64,000 bases of DNA from Pseudomonas svalbardensis (GTDB lineage: Bacteria; Pseudomonadota; Gammaproteobacteria; Pseudomonadales; Pseudomonadaceae). The notes under the pieces are model-generated. The model ran no database searches. It was not told the origin of the DNA and worked only from the letters and a program-made list of their open reading frames with translations. Of the stretch, positions 45,414-54,489 are shown in pieces. The DNA is taken from NCBI RefSeq assembly GCF_030053115.1, contig NZ_CP125619.1, positions 2,491,501 to 2,555,500 of the forward strand, in the 5' to 3' direction. Position numbers and translations under genes: made by a program. The first letter of the stretch is position 1, and each line of letters begins with the position of its first letter.

Positions 45414-45624
45414 TCAATGATCCTTAAAACGATGCCATCCATACAGGCAAATGGCATCCGAATAGTATGTATCCATGAAAGAAGATGGCACGAACTGCGC
45501 TGTATCGCCATTTCCCCGTTTGACGATGAAAAGATGAAAAGGAGCCTCAGCATAGCTAAATACCTTGCAGAGGCGATAATGCCCCGCAGCCTTTTTACCC
45601 ATGCCCTCAAGGAACCCCGTCGCG

Positions 45625-46152
45625 ATGTTCGAAATCCAGCCGCAGAACCCCGAACGCTATCGAAGCCAGACGCGACGCAGCACGATAATCATAGCCTTGA
45701 TTTTCCTGGCCCTGGCGATGGTGTTGTCCACCACGGCGGTGGCGCTGTTCGGTGAGCCCGGCGGCGACAATCTGCGATTCAACGTCGGCGGCGTGTTTGT
45801 GTCGGTGCTGCTGATGGCCGCGCTGATGCGTGGCATGTTCTGGACCCAGCCGTGGATGGCTCCGGCGGTTTACGGCTGGCAGCTCAAGCGCAGCCTGATG
45901 AGCATCACCAACGTCATGCATCAGGTGACGGCGGCGGTGGAGAAGGAGGATCCGACGGCCATGAAGCTGTTGCGTTTCTACCATCTGGGGTTGAGCCAGA
46001 TGCACGAGTTGGACGGCAACTCCAGTGATCATAGCCAACTGACCCGCGAGATGGATCAGCACAAGGCGCGGATGGAAGCGCTGGGCATCGAGACTGATCA
46101 GACGCAATTGAATCCGGCCTGGATCGAGGCCGTGAAGCAGGCCTCGAAGTAA
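45625..46152 (+). CDS. DUF3087 family membrane protein
   Basis: 175 residues from ATG 45625, chosen because AAGGAA lies about ten bases upstream; ATG 45601 has no site. Two membrane segments (about 20-42 and 55-73) are followed by a cytoplasmic helical part with YHLGLSQMHELDGNSSDHSQ. Matches the DUF3087 pattern from memory. Function unknown. Confidence 0.75.
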   Translation: MFEIQPQNPERYRSQTRRSTIIIALIFLALAMVLSTTAVALFGEPGGDNLRFNVGGVFVSVLLMAALMRGMFWTQPWMAPAVYGWQLKRSLMSITNVMHQVTAAVEKEDPTAMKLLRFYHLGLSQMHELDGNSSDHSQLTREMDQHKARMEALGIETDQTQLNPAWIEAVKQASK

Positions 46153-46326
46153 AAACAATGGTGCGGGTCAAATCCGCACCCACGTTTTGGTCGTGGAAGG
46201 CGGCGGGTCGTGCGACTGCTCTTGCTTAACCGTGCGAATACTTCTCGCGTAGATCACCTTATCGGGTGTTTTATGAGGCATAGTCGCCTGCCACCAGGCG
46301 GCTCATACCCGTCAGGGGTCATAAAA

Positions 46327-46350
46327 AGGGCGAACGGGAAGATTCGCCCT
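46327..46350 (+). promoter_or_regulatory. Leader hairpin before the diguanylate cyclase gene
   Basis: AGGGCGAA and TTCGCCCT form an 8-bp stem with an 8-base loop 24 bases upstream of the start, able to affect translation or act as a weak terminator for DUF3087. Confidence 0.35.
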
Positions 46351-46373
46351 GTGATCAATATTCAGGGAGCGTC

Positions 46374-47951
46374 ATGGGTCATCCGTCCGTTAAAGATCGA
46401 ATTGAACAGGCCCGCCACGGCATACCCTTGGTAGCCGAGCAGGTCGGGGCCACACTCAAGGTTCGCTCTGCGGTGATTCTGCTGGTCGCGGTGTGCCTGT
46501 CGATGACGGCTATCGTGATTTGGGAGGCCTGGAACTCGCGCCAGTACCATCTGCACGACAAAGAAGTGGCGATGTCCAACCTTGCCCAGACCCTGGCCTC
46601 GCAAGCGCAGGCGTCGATCAAGCAGGCCGATACGTTGCTGTTGACCCTGGTGGATCGTCTCGAAAACGACGGCATGGACCAGGCCCGGGTACCCCGGCTG
46701 GAGCGTTTGCTCAGCGCCCAGCGCAGTGAGTTGAGCCAGCTCCATGGATTGTTTGTTTATGACGAAGAAGGGCGCTGGATTGCCAATTCCAACGGCGCCG
46801 TCGTGGCTGATGCCAACAACGCCGATCGTGAATATTTCATCTTCCATCGCAATCATCCCGACCGTGGACCCCACATCGGCCCGTCGATCAAGAGTCGCTC
46901 GAGCGGTGAATGGATCATGACGGTGTCCCGCCGCGTCAATCATCCGGATGGCCGTTTTGCCGGCGTGGCGTTGGCAACGATTTATCTCAGCCATTTCCTC
47001 GAGCTCTACGACAGCATCGACATGGGTCATAACGGCGTGATCAACCTGATCGCCGACGACGCCACCATCATCGTTCGCCGGCCATTTAAAGAAACCGAAA
47101 TCGGCATCAGCGTCGCCAAGGGACCGCTGTTTACGCAACTGTTGCCCAAGGGCAATTCAGGCACGGCGATGGTCCCGTCCTATGTGGATGGCGTCGAGCG
47201 GGTGGTCGGATTTCGCAGGGTCGACGGGTATCCGCTGATCATCTATGCGGCGCTGAATAAAGATGAAGTCCTGGCCGCCTGGCGTAAGGAAGTACTGCTG
47301 AGTGCCGGGATCGTCTCGTTGTTCCTGGGGTTTCTGGGCGTCCTCGGTTATCGCCTCATTCGCCTCATGAAGCAGCAGAACCACGTGCAGGGCGTATTGC
47401 TGGATGCGCAGGAAAAACTGATCGAGGTTAACCGCAGTCTTGAGTTGCTGGCGCTGGAGGATGCACTGACCGGGCTGTCCAACCGGCGTCAGTTCGATCT
47501 GTTCATCCTCGCCGAAATGGGCCGCGCCAGGCGCAACCAGACCCACCTCGCGCTGTTGATGATCGATGTCGATCACTTCAAAAGCTTCAATGATCTTTAC
47601 GGCCATGTGGCCGGTGATGGGTGTTTACGCAACATCAGCACGATCATCAGGGACAACATCAAGCGTCCCGGCGACCTGGCTGCCCGCTATGGCGGCGAAG
47701 AGTTTGCGGTGGTACTGCCCGGGACCGACTACGTGGGAGCGTTTCTGGTGGCGGAAAAAATTCGTCGCGCGGTTCAGCAGGCCGGCATCGAGCACAGTGA
47801 AGGGGCTGACGGCACGGTGACGGTCAGCCTGGGGGTCGCCGCTTACGACCCGGCGTCACAAGCTCAGCCCAACGACCTGGTGGGGGCCGCCGACAAGGCG
47901 CTCTACGTGGCCAAGGCCAGCGGTCGGAACATGAGCGTCATTGCCAACTGA
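46374..47951 (+). CDS. Diguanylate cyclase with periplasmic dCache sensor
   Basis: 525 residues; makes cyclic di-GMP from two GTP. Membrane segment 1 about residues 32-50, periplasmic dCache-type domain about 52-300 (FVYDEEGRWIANSNG, VSRRVNHPDGRFAGVALATI), membrane segment 2 about 303-325, then a coiled linker and GGDEF domain 360-525. Active site GGEEF in LAARYGGEEFAVVLPG, with an inhibitory-site RxxD (RPGD) exactly five residues before it, so product inhibition is expected. The 3' end overlaps the truncated LysR gene by 14 bases. Confidence 0.93.
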   Translation: MGHPSVKDRIEQARHGIPLVAEQVGATLKVRSAVILLVAVCLSMTAIVIWEAWNSRQYHLHDKEVAMSNLAQTLASQAQASIKQADTLLLTLVDRLENDGMDQARVPRLERLLSAQRSELSQLHGLFVYDEEGRWIANSNGAVVADANNADREYFIFHRNHPDRGPHIGPSIKSRSSGEWIMTVSRRVNHPDGRFAGVALATIYLSHFLELYDSIDMGHNGVINLIADDATIIVRRPFKETEIGISVAKGPLFTQLLPKGNSGTAMVPSYVDGVERVVGFRRVDGYPLIIYAALNKDEVLAAWRKEVLLSAGIVSLFLGFLGVLGYRLIRLMKQQNHVQGVLLDAQEKLIEVNRSLELLALEDALTGLSNRRQFDLFILAEMGRARRNQTHLALLMIDVDHFKSFNDLYGHVAGDGCLRNISTIIRDNIKRPGDLAARYGGEEFAVVLPGTDYVGAFLVAEKIRRAVQQAGIEHSEGADGTVTVSLGVAAYDPASQAQPNDLVGAADKALYVAKASGRNMSVIAN

Positions 47952-48375
47952 ATTCAAACAAACCGGTCACTGCCCTGACACCTTTGAGGACTTCCTGAGT
48001 GATGCGCAACGGCACGCCGGTCGCCAGCGCATCGAACTCGTGAATCACCGGGATCAACGCTTCGAATTCGAGCAACTCATCGGTGACGATCCATAGCCGG
48101 CTCTCCCAGCCATTGGCCACTTGCTGCACCCGTTGAGTCAGCCGCGAGACGTCCTGCATCAGTCGCGCCGCCTCGTTCACCAGCAACTCACCCGCCGGGG
48201 TCAGTTGCAGGCGGTAGCGACGGCGGTCGAACAGCAAGGCGTCAAAGCGTTCCTCCAGTTGCCGCGCCGCGTAGGACACCGTCGAGGGCGCCTTGCCCAA
48301 GTGGGCCGCAGCCCGGGACAGGCTGCCGGTTTCCCGGATGGCTTCCAGCAAGGTGAGATCTTCAATCGACAACAT
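47938..48375 (-). pseudogene. Truncated LysR-family regulator
   Basis: 145 residues. Complete N-terminal winged helix (LLEAIRETGSLSRAAAHLGK and PSTVSYAARQLEERF), then only the start of the ligand-binding domain; it ends after ITQEVLKG with unrelated residues (VRAVTGLFEFSWQ). Full LysR proteins have about 300 residues. The break coincides with the end of the convergent diguanylate cyclase, suggesting deletion at that junction. It may still bind DNA. Confidence 0.75.
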
Positions 48376-48397
48376 GGGTGGAATCCTTGAACCGGGT

Positions 48398-48772
48398 TCA
48401 GGTTGCCCGACGTAACTTCCACAGCCTGAACAATCTAAAGTAGACCAGCACGTTGATCGCCAGCACCACGCTGCCCAGTCCCAGTTGAATCGCCGGTGTC
48501 AGGCCCGCCGGGTAAATGACCGGCCACACGTAATGTTCGATGAAACCGCCGCCATAACCTGTTTGCCCGGCCGCGTCGCGCATGAGGTTTTCCCACTCGG
48601 TCAGCGGGCAGATCAGGTGGAAGACTTCCACCGACACGCCCCACACAGCCGCAGGCAGGTGCCACCAGATCAGGGGGCGCCATTTGAGCACCAGCAGCCC
48701 GCCGAACAGCACGAACAGAATGAACAATAGGTGGAACAAGACCAGCCCGTCGGCGGCGATTCGGTAAAGCAT
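48398..48772 (-). CDS. DUF2784 family membrane protein
   Basis: 124 residues with three to four membrane segments. Family pattern: LFHLLFILFVLFGGLLVLKW, WGVSVEVFHLICPLTEWENL, and GGGFIEHYVWPVIYP. Function unknown; lies upstream of and in the same direction as the truncated LysR gene. Confidence 0.85.
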   Translation of the reverse strand: MLYRIAADGLVLFHLLFILFVLFGGLLVLKWRPLIWWHLPAAVWGVSVEVFHLICPLTEWENLMRDAAGQTGYGGGFIEHYVWPVIYPAGLTPAIQLGLGSVVLAINVLVYFRLFRLWKLRRAT

Positions 48773-48832
48773 GTCGACACCCTGACGCGTTATGCGAATG
48801 GCTCCATGGTACTCGGGCTGGTTGCTGGCGCT

Positions 48833-49708
48833 CTATCGATTGTTGCTGTTCAACGCCGCCAGCACTTCCTTCAGACGCACCGCCATGGTTTCGCTGCTGC
48901 GTTGCATCGGCGCGCGCAGTTCGTCGTCGATCAAGCCTTCAAGGGCCAGGGCGGTTTTCACCGGGGCGGGATTGGGCTCGATGAACAGGCTGTGAATCAG
49001 CGGCAGCAGTTGGAAAAATGTCGCTCGACCCGCCGCTAACCGGTTGTCGCGGATCTGTTGATACAGCGCCACGAACAGCTCCGGATGAACATGCGCGGAA
49101 GCGGCAATGCCGCCTTTGGCGCCCAGACACAAAGCGCTGAAGATCTGGTTATCTTCGCCGCACAGCACGTCGACCTTGCCACTGCCTAGCAGTGCCAGGG
49201 TGTTGGCCTGATTGCCGCCGCAATCCTTGACCGCGACGATTCGCTCATGGGCGACGATGTTGAGCAGGGTTGCCTGCTCGAACGCCACGCCGGTGCGGTA
49301 AGGGATGTCGTAAAGAATGAGCGGAACGCTGGAGGCATCGGCGACGGTTTGGTAAAACGCTTCGAGGCCCGCCTGGGACGGACGGATGTAATACGGCGGC
49401 GGTACCAGTAAGCCGGCCAGCGGACGTTTCAGGATTTCGCTCTGAAATTGCAGCAGCTCGGCCATATTGTTGCCGGCCAGGCCCATGACCACCCGTTCCG
49501 CCGGCACCTGCGCCAGCACCGCATCGAGCACCGCCAGCTGTTCGTGTTTGCTCAGTGCCGCCGCTTCCGCCGTGGTGCCGCAGACCACAACGCCATCCAC
49601 GCCTTTTTCCAGCAGATGACTGACCAGCCGGCGCAAGCCGACGAAATCGATCGCACCGTTGCGAAACGGTGTAACGAGAGGGACCCAGATACCTTGAAAC
49701 GATGACAT
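48833..49708 (-). CDS. DapA-family (dihydrodipicolinate synthase/N-acetylneuraminate lyase) aldolase
   Basis: 291 residues. Class I aldolase barrel: GIWVPLVTPFRNGAIDF, VVCGTTAEAAALS, the Tyr in PLILYDIPYRTGVAFE and the Schiff-base Lys in ERIVAVKDCGGN (about residue 162). No lysine-pathway genes lie nearby, so it may be a paralogue of the housekeeping DapA with a different keto-acid substrate. Divergent from azlCD. Confidence 0.88.
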   Translation of the reverse strand: MSSFQGIWVPLVTPFRNGAIDFVGLRRLVSHLLEKGVDGVVVCGTTAEAAALSKHEQLAVLDAVLAQVPAERVVMGLAGNNMAELLQFQSEILKRPLAGLLVPPPYYIRPSQAGLEAFYQTVADASSVPLILYDIPYRTGVAFEQATLLNIVAHERIVAVKDCGGNQANTLALLGSGKVDVLCGEDNQIFSALCLGAKGGIAASAHVHPELFVALYQQIRDNRLAAGRATFFQLLPLIHSLFIEPNPAPVKTALALEGLIDDELRAPMQRSSETMAVRLKEVLAALNSNNR

Positions 49709-50126
49709 GCACTTACTCCTGAAGGTTGACCGATTTCGTCACCGTCAGAAGCGTAGAAGGCAGTAAGCAAGGGGAGGGTGTCCGTCGCGCTCAATGTCCT
49801 GTCAGCTCATCTGACGGGACAGCGCGCCCCGGTCACATGAGCGACTGTTTCTTCGATTTGAGGGCGTGCGCAACGCAACCTTGCGCCTTGGCATTCAAGC
49901 CCAGGACGACAGTGTTGAGATTGAAGGTTGCGGACATACTTGCTTACACCCTGAATGAGGCGCTCAGTTTTAAAAGCCAGCGCGATTTTTGTCAATCGCG
50001 AAAATCAGCGAGCTCCGCACGCATTCTGCCGTTGTGCTTGGCCGCGGACCAAGTGCGCAAGATTGTTCAAGCCTTCGGCCATGACTGCTGGCACAGTCTG
50101 AGGTCTTTCCCTGGTTGTAGAGCGTT
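49709..50126. other. Divergent intergenic region, no gene seen
   Basis: About 420 bases between the DapA-family gene and azlC. Short open frames on both strands lack ribosome sites and protein-like composition. An AT-rich patch (TTTTTGTCAATCGCGAAAAT near 49985-50005) may hold a promoter. Confidence 0.35.
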
Positions 50127-50825
50127 ATGTCCAATTCACTCATGCCGCGCAGTGCCTTTCTTCGCGGCGCTGTGGCGATCATGCCGTTGTCCCTGGCCAC
50201 CGCGCCCTGGGGGCTGCTGGCCGGTTCCATGGCCATCGAGGCCAATCTCACGCCCCTGCAAGGCCAGGGTTTGTCGAGCATCGTATTTGCCGGGGCGGCG
50301 CAACTGGTGGCGATCGGTATGCTCAAGGGCGGTGCGGGGATCTTTTCGATTCTGCTGACCACGCTGCTGCTGACCTCCCAGCATTTGCTCTACGGGATGA
50401 GCATGCGTTCGGTGATTTCGCCATTGCCGGGACGCTGGCGTGTGGGGCTCGGTTTTTTGCTCACCGACGAGCTGTTCGCCCTGACCAGTGCGCATGACAA
50501 ACAACAGTTCAACCGTTGGTACGCGTTGGGTGTCGGCCTGACGTTTTACATCGCCTGGAACCTCTTCACCCTGGCCGGCATCGTGCTGGGCAGCAGCATT
50601 CCGGGGCTGGAACATCTGGGGCTGGACTTCTCCATCGCGGCGACCTTTATCGCCCTGATCACCCCGGTGGTGCGGAACGTGCCGACCGTGGTGTGTGTGG
50701 CGGTGTCGTTGTTCTGCTCGGTGCTGTTCAGCTACTGGCAATGGGGCTCGGCACTGGTGCTGTCGGGGCTGGCGGGGATGACTGCAGGCTTTATCTGCAA
50801 CAAATTTTACGGTGGACGCACATGA
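50127..50825 (+). CDS. azlC: Branched-chain amino acid exporter, large subunit
   Basis: 232 residues, about seven membrane segments. AzlC pattern: FLRGAVAIMPLSLATAPWGL, SSIVFAGAAQLVAIGMLKGG and LTSQHLLYGMSMR. With AzlD it exports branched-chain amino acids or analogues. Its stop overlaps the azlD start. Confidence 0.9.
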   Translation: MSNSLMPRSAFLRGAVAIMPLSLATAPWGLLAGSMAIEANLTPLQGQGLSSIVFAGAAQLVAIGMLKGGAGIFSILLTTLLLTSQHLLYGMSMRSVISPLPGRWRVGLGFLLTDELFALTSAHDKQQFNRWYALGVGLTFYIAWNLFTLAGIVLGSSIPGLEHLGLDFSIAATFIALITPVVRNVPTVVCVAVSLFCSVLFSYWQWGSALVLSGLAGMTAGFICNKFYGGRT

Positions 50826-51136
50826 TGGTCTGGACGGTGATTGTCGGCATGGGGCTATTGGTGTTCCTCAACCGCTATGTGTTTCTGGAGCCGCGGCTGC
50901 CCGTGCGCTTAAGCAGCAATGCGCGGCAGTTCCTGGGTTTTGCGGTACCGGGCATGCTGACGGCGATCTGCGGGCCGATCGTGTTCATGCCGGACAAGCA
51001 GCTGAATCTGCAGTGGGATAACCCGTACCTGATCAGTTCGCTGGTGGCGGTGGGGCTGGTGCTTTACACCCGCAATACCTTGCTCAGTATGTTGTTGAGC
51101 ATGGGGTTTTTCTTTTTGCTGCGTTGGTGGCTCTAA
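50822..51136 (+). CDS. azlD: Branched-chain amino acid exporter, small subunit
   Basis: 104 residues, four membrane segments: NRYVFLEPRLPVRLSSNARQ and FAVPGMLTAICGPIVFMPDK follow the AzlD layout. ATG 50822 overlaps the azlC stop by four bases. Confidence 0.9.
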   Translation: MMVWTVIVGMGLLVFLNRYVFLEPRLPVRLSSNARQFLGFAVPGMLTAICGPIVFMPDKQLNLQWDNPYLISSLVAVGLVLYTRNTLLSMLLSMGFFFLLRWWL

Positions 51137-51196
51137 GTCGTTCCCGTCGAAACTGTTCTACGCTTAAAGGGGACCCCTACAGGAAGAGAGGTGAAC

Positions 51197-51358
51197 ATGG
51201 CTAATGATCCAAAGCGTCCGTACCCGGATGAAGATGTGGATGACGAACCCACGGAAGAAGAGATTGAGCGGCAGAGGCGTTCGACGCCGGACTGGAAGCA
51301 CCCCGACGACGGTAAAGAGCTATCAGATCGCGACCAGGAACTTCCGCTGAAGCCTTGA
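51197..51358 (+). CDS. Small acidic protein
   Basis: 53 residues, ATG 51197 with AGAGAGGTGAAC upstream and a terminator 18 bases after the stop. Very acidic and charged: PYPDEDVDDEPTEEEIERQR, ending DRDQELPLKP. No membrane segment; likely unstructured. Family unknown, but the ribosome site plus terminator make it a credible gene. Confidence 0.7.
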   Translation: MANDPKRPYPDEDVDDEPTEEEIERQRRSTPDWKHPDDGKELSDRDQELPLKP

Positions 51359-51375
51359 CCGCGCTGCACATACAA

Positions 51376-51404
51376 AAAAGCCCCGCTATCAAAGCGGGGC
51401 TTTT
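51376..51404 (+). terminator. Rho-independent terminator
   Basis: AAAAGCCCCGCT and AGCGGGGCTTTT form a 12-bp stem with loop ATCAA, ending TTTTCATT. Confidence 0.9.
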
Positions 51405-51422
51405 CATTGGGCGATGATTAAA

Positions 51423-51600
51423 TCAGATCGCTTCATTCCAGCGAATGTGCGTAATGCCCAATTGCTGCGCTTTGATGCGCGCAGTTTCGAGGTTGGCGTG
51501 TGCGGCGATTTGACGAGCGGAGTCGGGATAAGCATGGGCGCAAGCCGAGTGGTTTGATGTCGGGTTCGTTCGGTTCGTTGGCTGAATGAACCCGGTCCAT
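51423..51600 (-). pseudogene. Possible frameshifted small gene
   Basis: From ATG at 51600 (minus strand) a frame reads MDRVHSANEPNEPDIKPLGL, then turns non-protein-like; the neighbouring frame continues with AHAYPDSARQIAAHANLETA and ends NEAI at 51423. The two plausible halves are in different frames, as if a single base were gained or lost near 51535. Family unknown; weak evidence. Confidence 0.3.
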
Positions 51601-51604
51601 CAAC

Positions 51605-51979
51605 TCAAACCTCTTCCAACGGCAGAAAATCGGGGTGGGAGGCCCTATAACCCAAGGTCTTGTCGATCCAGGCGTTTAGCTCGTTAACCATGACCGGAGG
51701 TTTGCCCGGATAGCGATCGAGGGTTGAATGAAGGAGGTTGCGGATAGTGGGGGTTGAACCCAGGTTGCGGGTCTTTATGTATTGCCCGATAAAACAGTCG
51801 AGTGGGTAGTGTTCTGTCTTCGAAAGATAAACACACGCCAGACCATCGACTTGATTAATTGTGAAATCGTCGCGCAATTTAATTCTCTGCAAGGCTTGTT
51901 GTTGTAGGGATTTCCTTGGTTTATTGACTCTTTGGTCAATTGCGGGGTGCCGAGGGAATGCGGCGCGCATGCTATCCAT
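51605..51979 (-). CDS. Hypothetical protein in an AT-rich patch
   Basis: 124 residues from ATG at 51979 (minus strand; another ATG nine bases later). Starts MDSMRAAFPRHPAIDQRVNK, basic N-terminus, no signal peptide. No strong ribosome site. The upstream 160 bases are clearly AT-richer than the surroundings, which suggests acquired DNA. No family recognised. Confidence 0.5.
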   Translation of the reverse strand: MDSMRAAFPRHPAIDQRVNKPRKSLQQQALQRIKLRDDFTINQVDGLACVYLSKTEHYPLDCFIGQYIKTRNLGSTPTIRNLLHSTLDRYPGKPPVMVNELNAWIDKTLGYRASHPDFLPLEEV

Positions 51980-52140
51980 AGTTGTTCTAAATGTATCGAA
52001 GTGTCAGACAGGCGGTTAATAGTTAAATCGCCAAAAAAAGGCAAGTGTTTCTTGGATGAAACGACATGTGTAACGATCAAGTGTTCAATATGTATATATA
52101 TCCGTTACGTATGCCTGCATTTATGTCTGTATTGATTCGT

Positions 52141-52821
52141 TCAGGGTGTTTCATCAATCAGTGTCGCGCCTTGATTTCTTGAATTGCCCACCGCTTTGTC
52201 CACCTTGTACCATTCGAAAACCTCGCTGACTTCGCCCTGCAACAGCGCCATCTGCTCAGCGCGTTCTTTGGGGGTGGCCGGGTCAAGCCATTCCCGCGCC
52301 AGCGGCGCAGACAACACCACGGGGCGCCGGTCATGAATGTCGAGCATGCCGCCCGCGCTGTCGGCGGTGATGATCACAAAGCCGTCGTCGGCCCGCGGCT
52401 CATCACCCGCGCGGGGAAACTGTCCGATTGCGGCGCATAAAATCGGTGCCCGGTCCCGTCGGCGGATGAGCCACGGTTGCCTCGTCGAATCCCCGGCGTC
52501 GACCCATTCGAACCAGTTGTCGATCGGCACGATTGCGCGGTGCGGCCAGATCGCCCGGAAAAACGGACCGTGGGCGACTTTTTCGACCCGTGCGTTGATC
52601 GGTGCCGCCCGATCTTTCGCCCAGTGCGGCCGCCATCCCCAGCGCTGAAAATCGGCGTGCAGGCCGTTGCTTTCCAGATGCAGGAGGGCGAGTTGCGTGG
52701 TGGGCGCAGCGTTGTAGCGGGCCAACAGTTCATCCCCGACGTGGTTGATCAACGCGTCGGGGATGCTCAGCGCCGCGACAAAATCGTGAATGCCACGGTA
52801 CTGCGACAGGCGTCCGCACAT
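52141..52821 (-). CDS. yedK: SOS response-associated peptidase (SRAP/HMCES family)
   Basis: 226 residues. Cys2 directly after Met (MCGRLSQY) is the residue that covalently crosslinks abasic sites in single-stranded DNA. Further SRAP features: YNAAPTTQLALL, INARVEKV (Asn and Glu of the active site), VPIDNWFEWVD and IHDRRPVVL (catalytic His). Protects abasic sites at replication forks. Confidence 0.92.
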   Translation of the reverse strand: MCGRLSQYRGIHDFVAALSIPDALINHVGDELLARYNAAPTTQLALLHLESNGLHADFQRWGWRPHWAKDRAAPINARVEKVAHGPFFRAIWPHRAIVPIDNWFEWVDAGDSTRQPWLIRRRDRAPILCAAIGQFPRAGDEPRADDGFVIITADSAGGMLDIHDRRPVVLSAPLAREWLDPATPKERAEQMALLQGEVSEVFEWYKVDKAVGNSRNQGATLIDETP

Positions 52822-52886
52822 AGGCTGATTCTCTGATTGAAGAGCTCCGATTGAAGAGCGCTGACTGGAAATTTCAGCTTAGTTGC

Positions 52887-53600
52887 TTAGATCACATGGG
52901 CGCGCTGCAACTCGGTCAACGACAAGGCCTTGAGGCGAGCCAGCAGCGGGTCCCGCCGGTCACGGGGATGGGCCAGTTGCACCGCCAGCTCCTGACGAAT
53001 GCTGCTGGGGCGATTGTCCATTACCAGCACCCGATCACTGAGGTACAGCGCTTCGTCCACGTCGTGGGTCACCAGCAGCAGGGCGATGGCGTGACGTTCG
53101 GCCAATTGCAGCAGCAGGTCCTGCAGTTTCATTCGGGTAAAGGCGTCCACCGCGCTGAAGGGTTCGTCGAGCAACAGCACGTGCGGTCGCGAGTAGAGGC
53201 CGCGAGCGATCGCCACCCGCTGCGCCATGCCGCCCGACAGCGCTTTGGGCAGGGCTTGAGCAAAGCCGTCGAGGCCGACTTCGTTGATCAGTTGCACGAC
53301 CCAGGCTTTGTCGTAATGGTCGTCGGCGCTGAAACCGATGTTCTGTTCGACCGTCAGCCATGGCATCAGTCGCGGCTCCTGGAACACAAAAGCGACTTCC
53401 CCGGCGCTGCTGAGCACTTCGCCCTCAAAGTCCTTTTCCAGTCCGGCGATGATCCGCAACAACGTGCTTTTCCCGCAGCCGCTGGGCCCCAGCAGGCTGA
53501 TGGCTTCCCGGGGTTGCAATTGCAAATGAATGTTCTTGAGCACGGTGGTGGCGGCGAAGGTTTTGCGCTCGACGCGAATGTCCAGCAGGTGGTCGGTCAT
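52887..53600 (-). CDS. Sulfonate/nitrate-type ABC transporter ATP-binding protein
   Basis: 237 residues. Walker A GPSGCGKST (about residue 37), Q-loop VAFVFQEPRLMPW, signature LSGGMAQRVAIARGL, Walker B VLLLDEPFSAVD and His-loop LLVTHDVDEAL. SsuB/TauB-like. Three bases downstream of the permease gene in the same operon. Confidence 0.92.
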   Translation of the reverse strand: MTDHLLDIRVERKTFAATTVLKNIHLQLQPREAISLLGPSGCGKSTLLRIIAGLEKDFEGEVLSSAGEVAFVFQEPRLMPWLTVEQNIGFSADDHYDKAWVVQLINEVGLDGFAQALPKALSGGMAQRVAIARGLYSRPHVLLLDEPFSAVDAFTRMKLQDLLLQLAERHAIALLLVTHDVDEALYLSDRVLVMDNRPSSIRQELAVQLAHPRDRRDPLLARLKALSLTELQRAHVI

Positions 53601-53603
53601 GGC

Positions 53604-54440
53604 TCAATCCTCTGCGCTTTGGCCGTTGAAGGTGTCGCGCCAGGCGAGGAAACGTTTCTCCAGGCCGGCGAGAATGCCGTCGCTGAGTTTGCCCAGCAGC
53701 GCCAGCACGATGATTGCCGCCAGCACGATGTCCGGGCGTGAAGTCTCGCGACCGTCGCTGAGCAGATACCCCAGGCCTTTAGTCGCGGCGATCAGTTCGG
53801 CGGCCACCAAAAACATCCAGGCCAGGCTCATACCGCTACGCAAGCCGGTGAACAGACCGGGCAGGGCGGCGGGCAGCAGAATGCGGCGCACCAGTCGGGG
53901 CCGGCTGAAACCGTACATCTGCCCGACTTCCACCAGTTTGCGGTCGATGTCGCGGATCGCCGCGACGCCATTGAGGTACACCGGGAAGAAGGCGCCGATG
54001 GCGATCAGGACGATTTTCGAAGTCTCGTCGATGCCCAGCCACAGCAGCAACAGCGGCACCCAGGCCAGGCTCGGAATCGAGCGCAGGCCGGCGAACGTCG
54101 GCTCCAGCCAGGCTTCGGCTTCGCGGCTCAAACCGACCCACGCGGCAAATACCAAGGCCAGACCGGCGCCGATGGCGAACCCCAGCAGCACCCGCAACAG
54201 ACTGGCGCTGATGTGCTTCCACAGCGCGCCTTCGGCGAGGTCTCTCAAGGTCAGCGCGATCTCGCTGGGGGCCGGCATTTGGTAGGACGGCAACCAGCCG
54301 ATACGCACGACGAATTCCAGCACGAGGAGGATCAGCACCGGTAGGGCGAGGGCCTTGAGGCGGAGTTTCCAGGCGTTGTTGAGGCGTCGGAGTGCGGGCA
54401 ATGCCAGCGGGGCGGACAGGTGTTTGCTTTTGCTGGTCAT
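53604..54440 (-). CDS. Sulfonate-type ABC transporter permease
   Basis: 278 residues, six membrane segments, SsuC-like. Coupling motif EVGQMYGFSRPRLVRRILLP and LFTGLRSGMSLAWMFLVAAE. The N-terminus has an Arg/Leu-rich lead (LPALRRLNNAWKLRLKALAL). Lies between the binding-protein gene (49 bases) and the ATPase gene (3 bases). Confidence 0.92.
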   Translation of the reverse strand: MTSKSKHLSAPLALPALRRLNNAWKLRLKALALPVLILLVLEFVVRIGWLPSYQMPAPSEIALTLRDLAEGALWKHISASLLRVLLGFAIGAGLALVFAAWVGLSREAEAWLEPTFAGLRSIPSLAWVPLLLLWLGIDETSKIVLIAIGAFFPVYLNGVAAIRDIDRKLVEVGQMYGFSRPRLVRRILLPAALPGLFTGLRSGMSLAWMFLVAAELIAATKGLGYLLSDGRETSRPDIVLAAIIVLALLGKLSDGILAGLEKRFLAWRDTFNGQSAED

Positions 54441-54489
54441 TGGGTTCTCCGGTCACGACGAATCAAGATCAAGAGATCGCAGCCTCGTT

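Noticed and set aside
49807..49995. 62-codon minus-strand open frame in the dapA-azlC gap
   Set aside because: No ribosome site and no protein-like composition; treated as intergenic.
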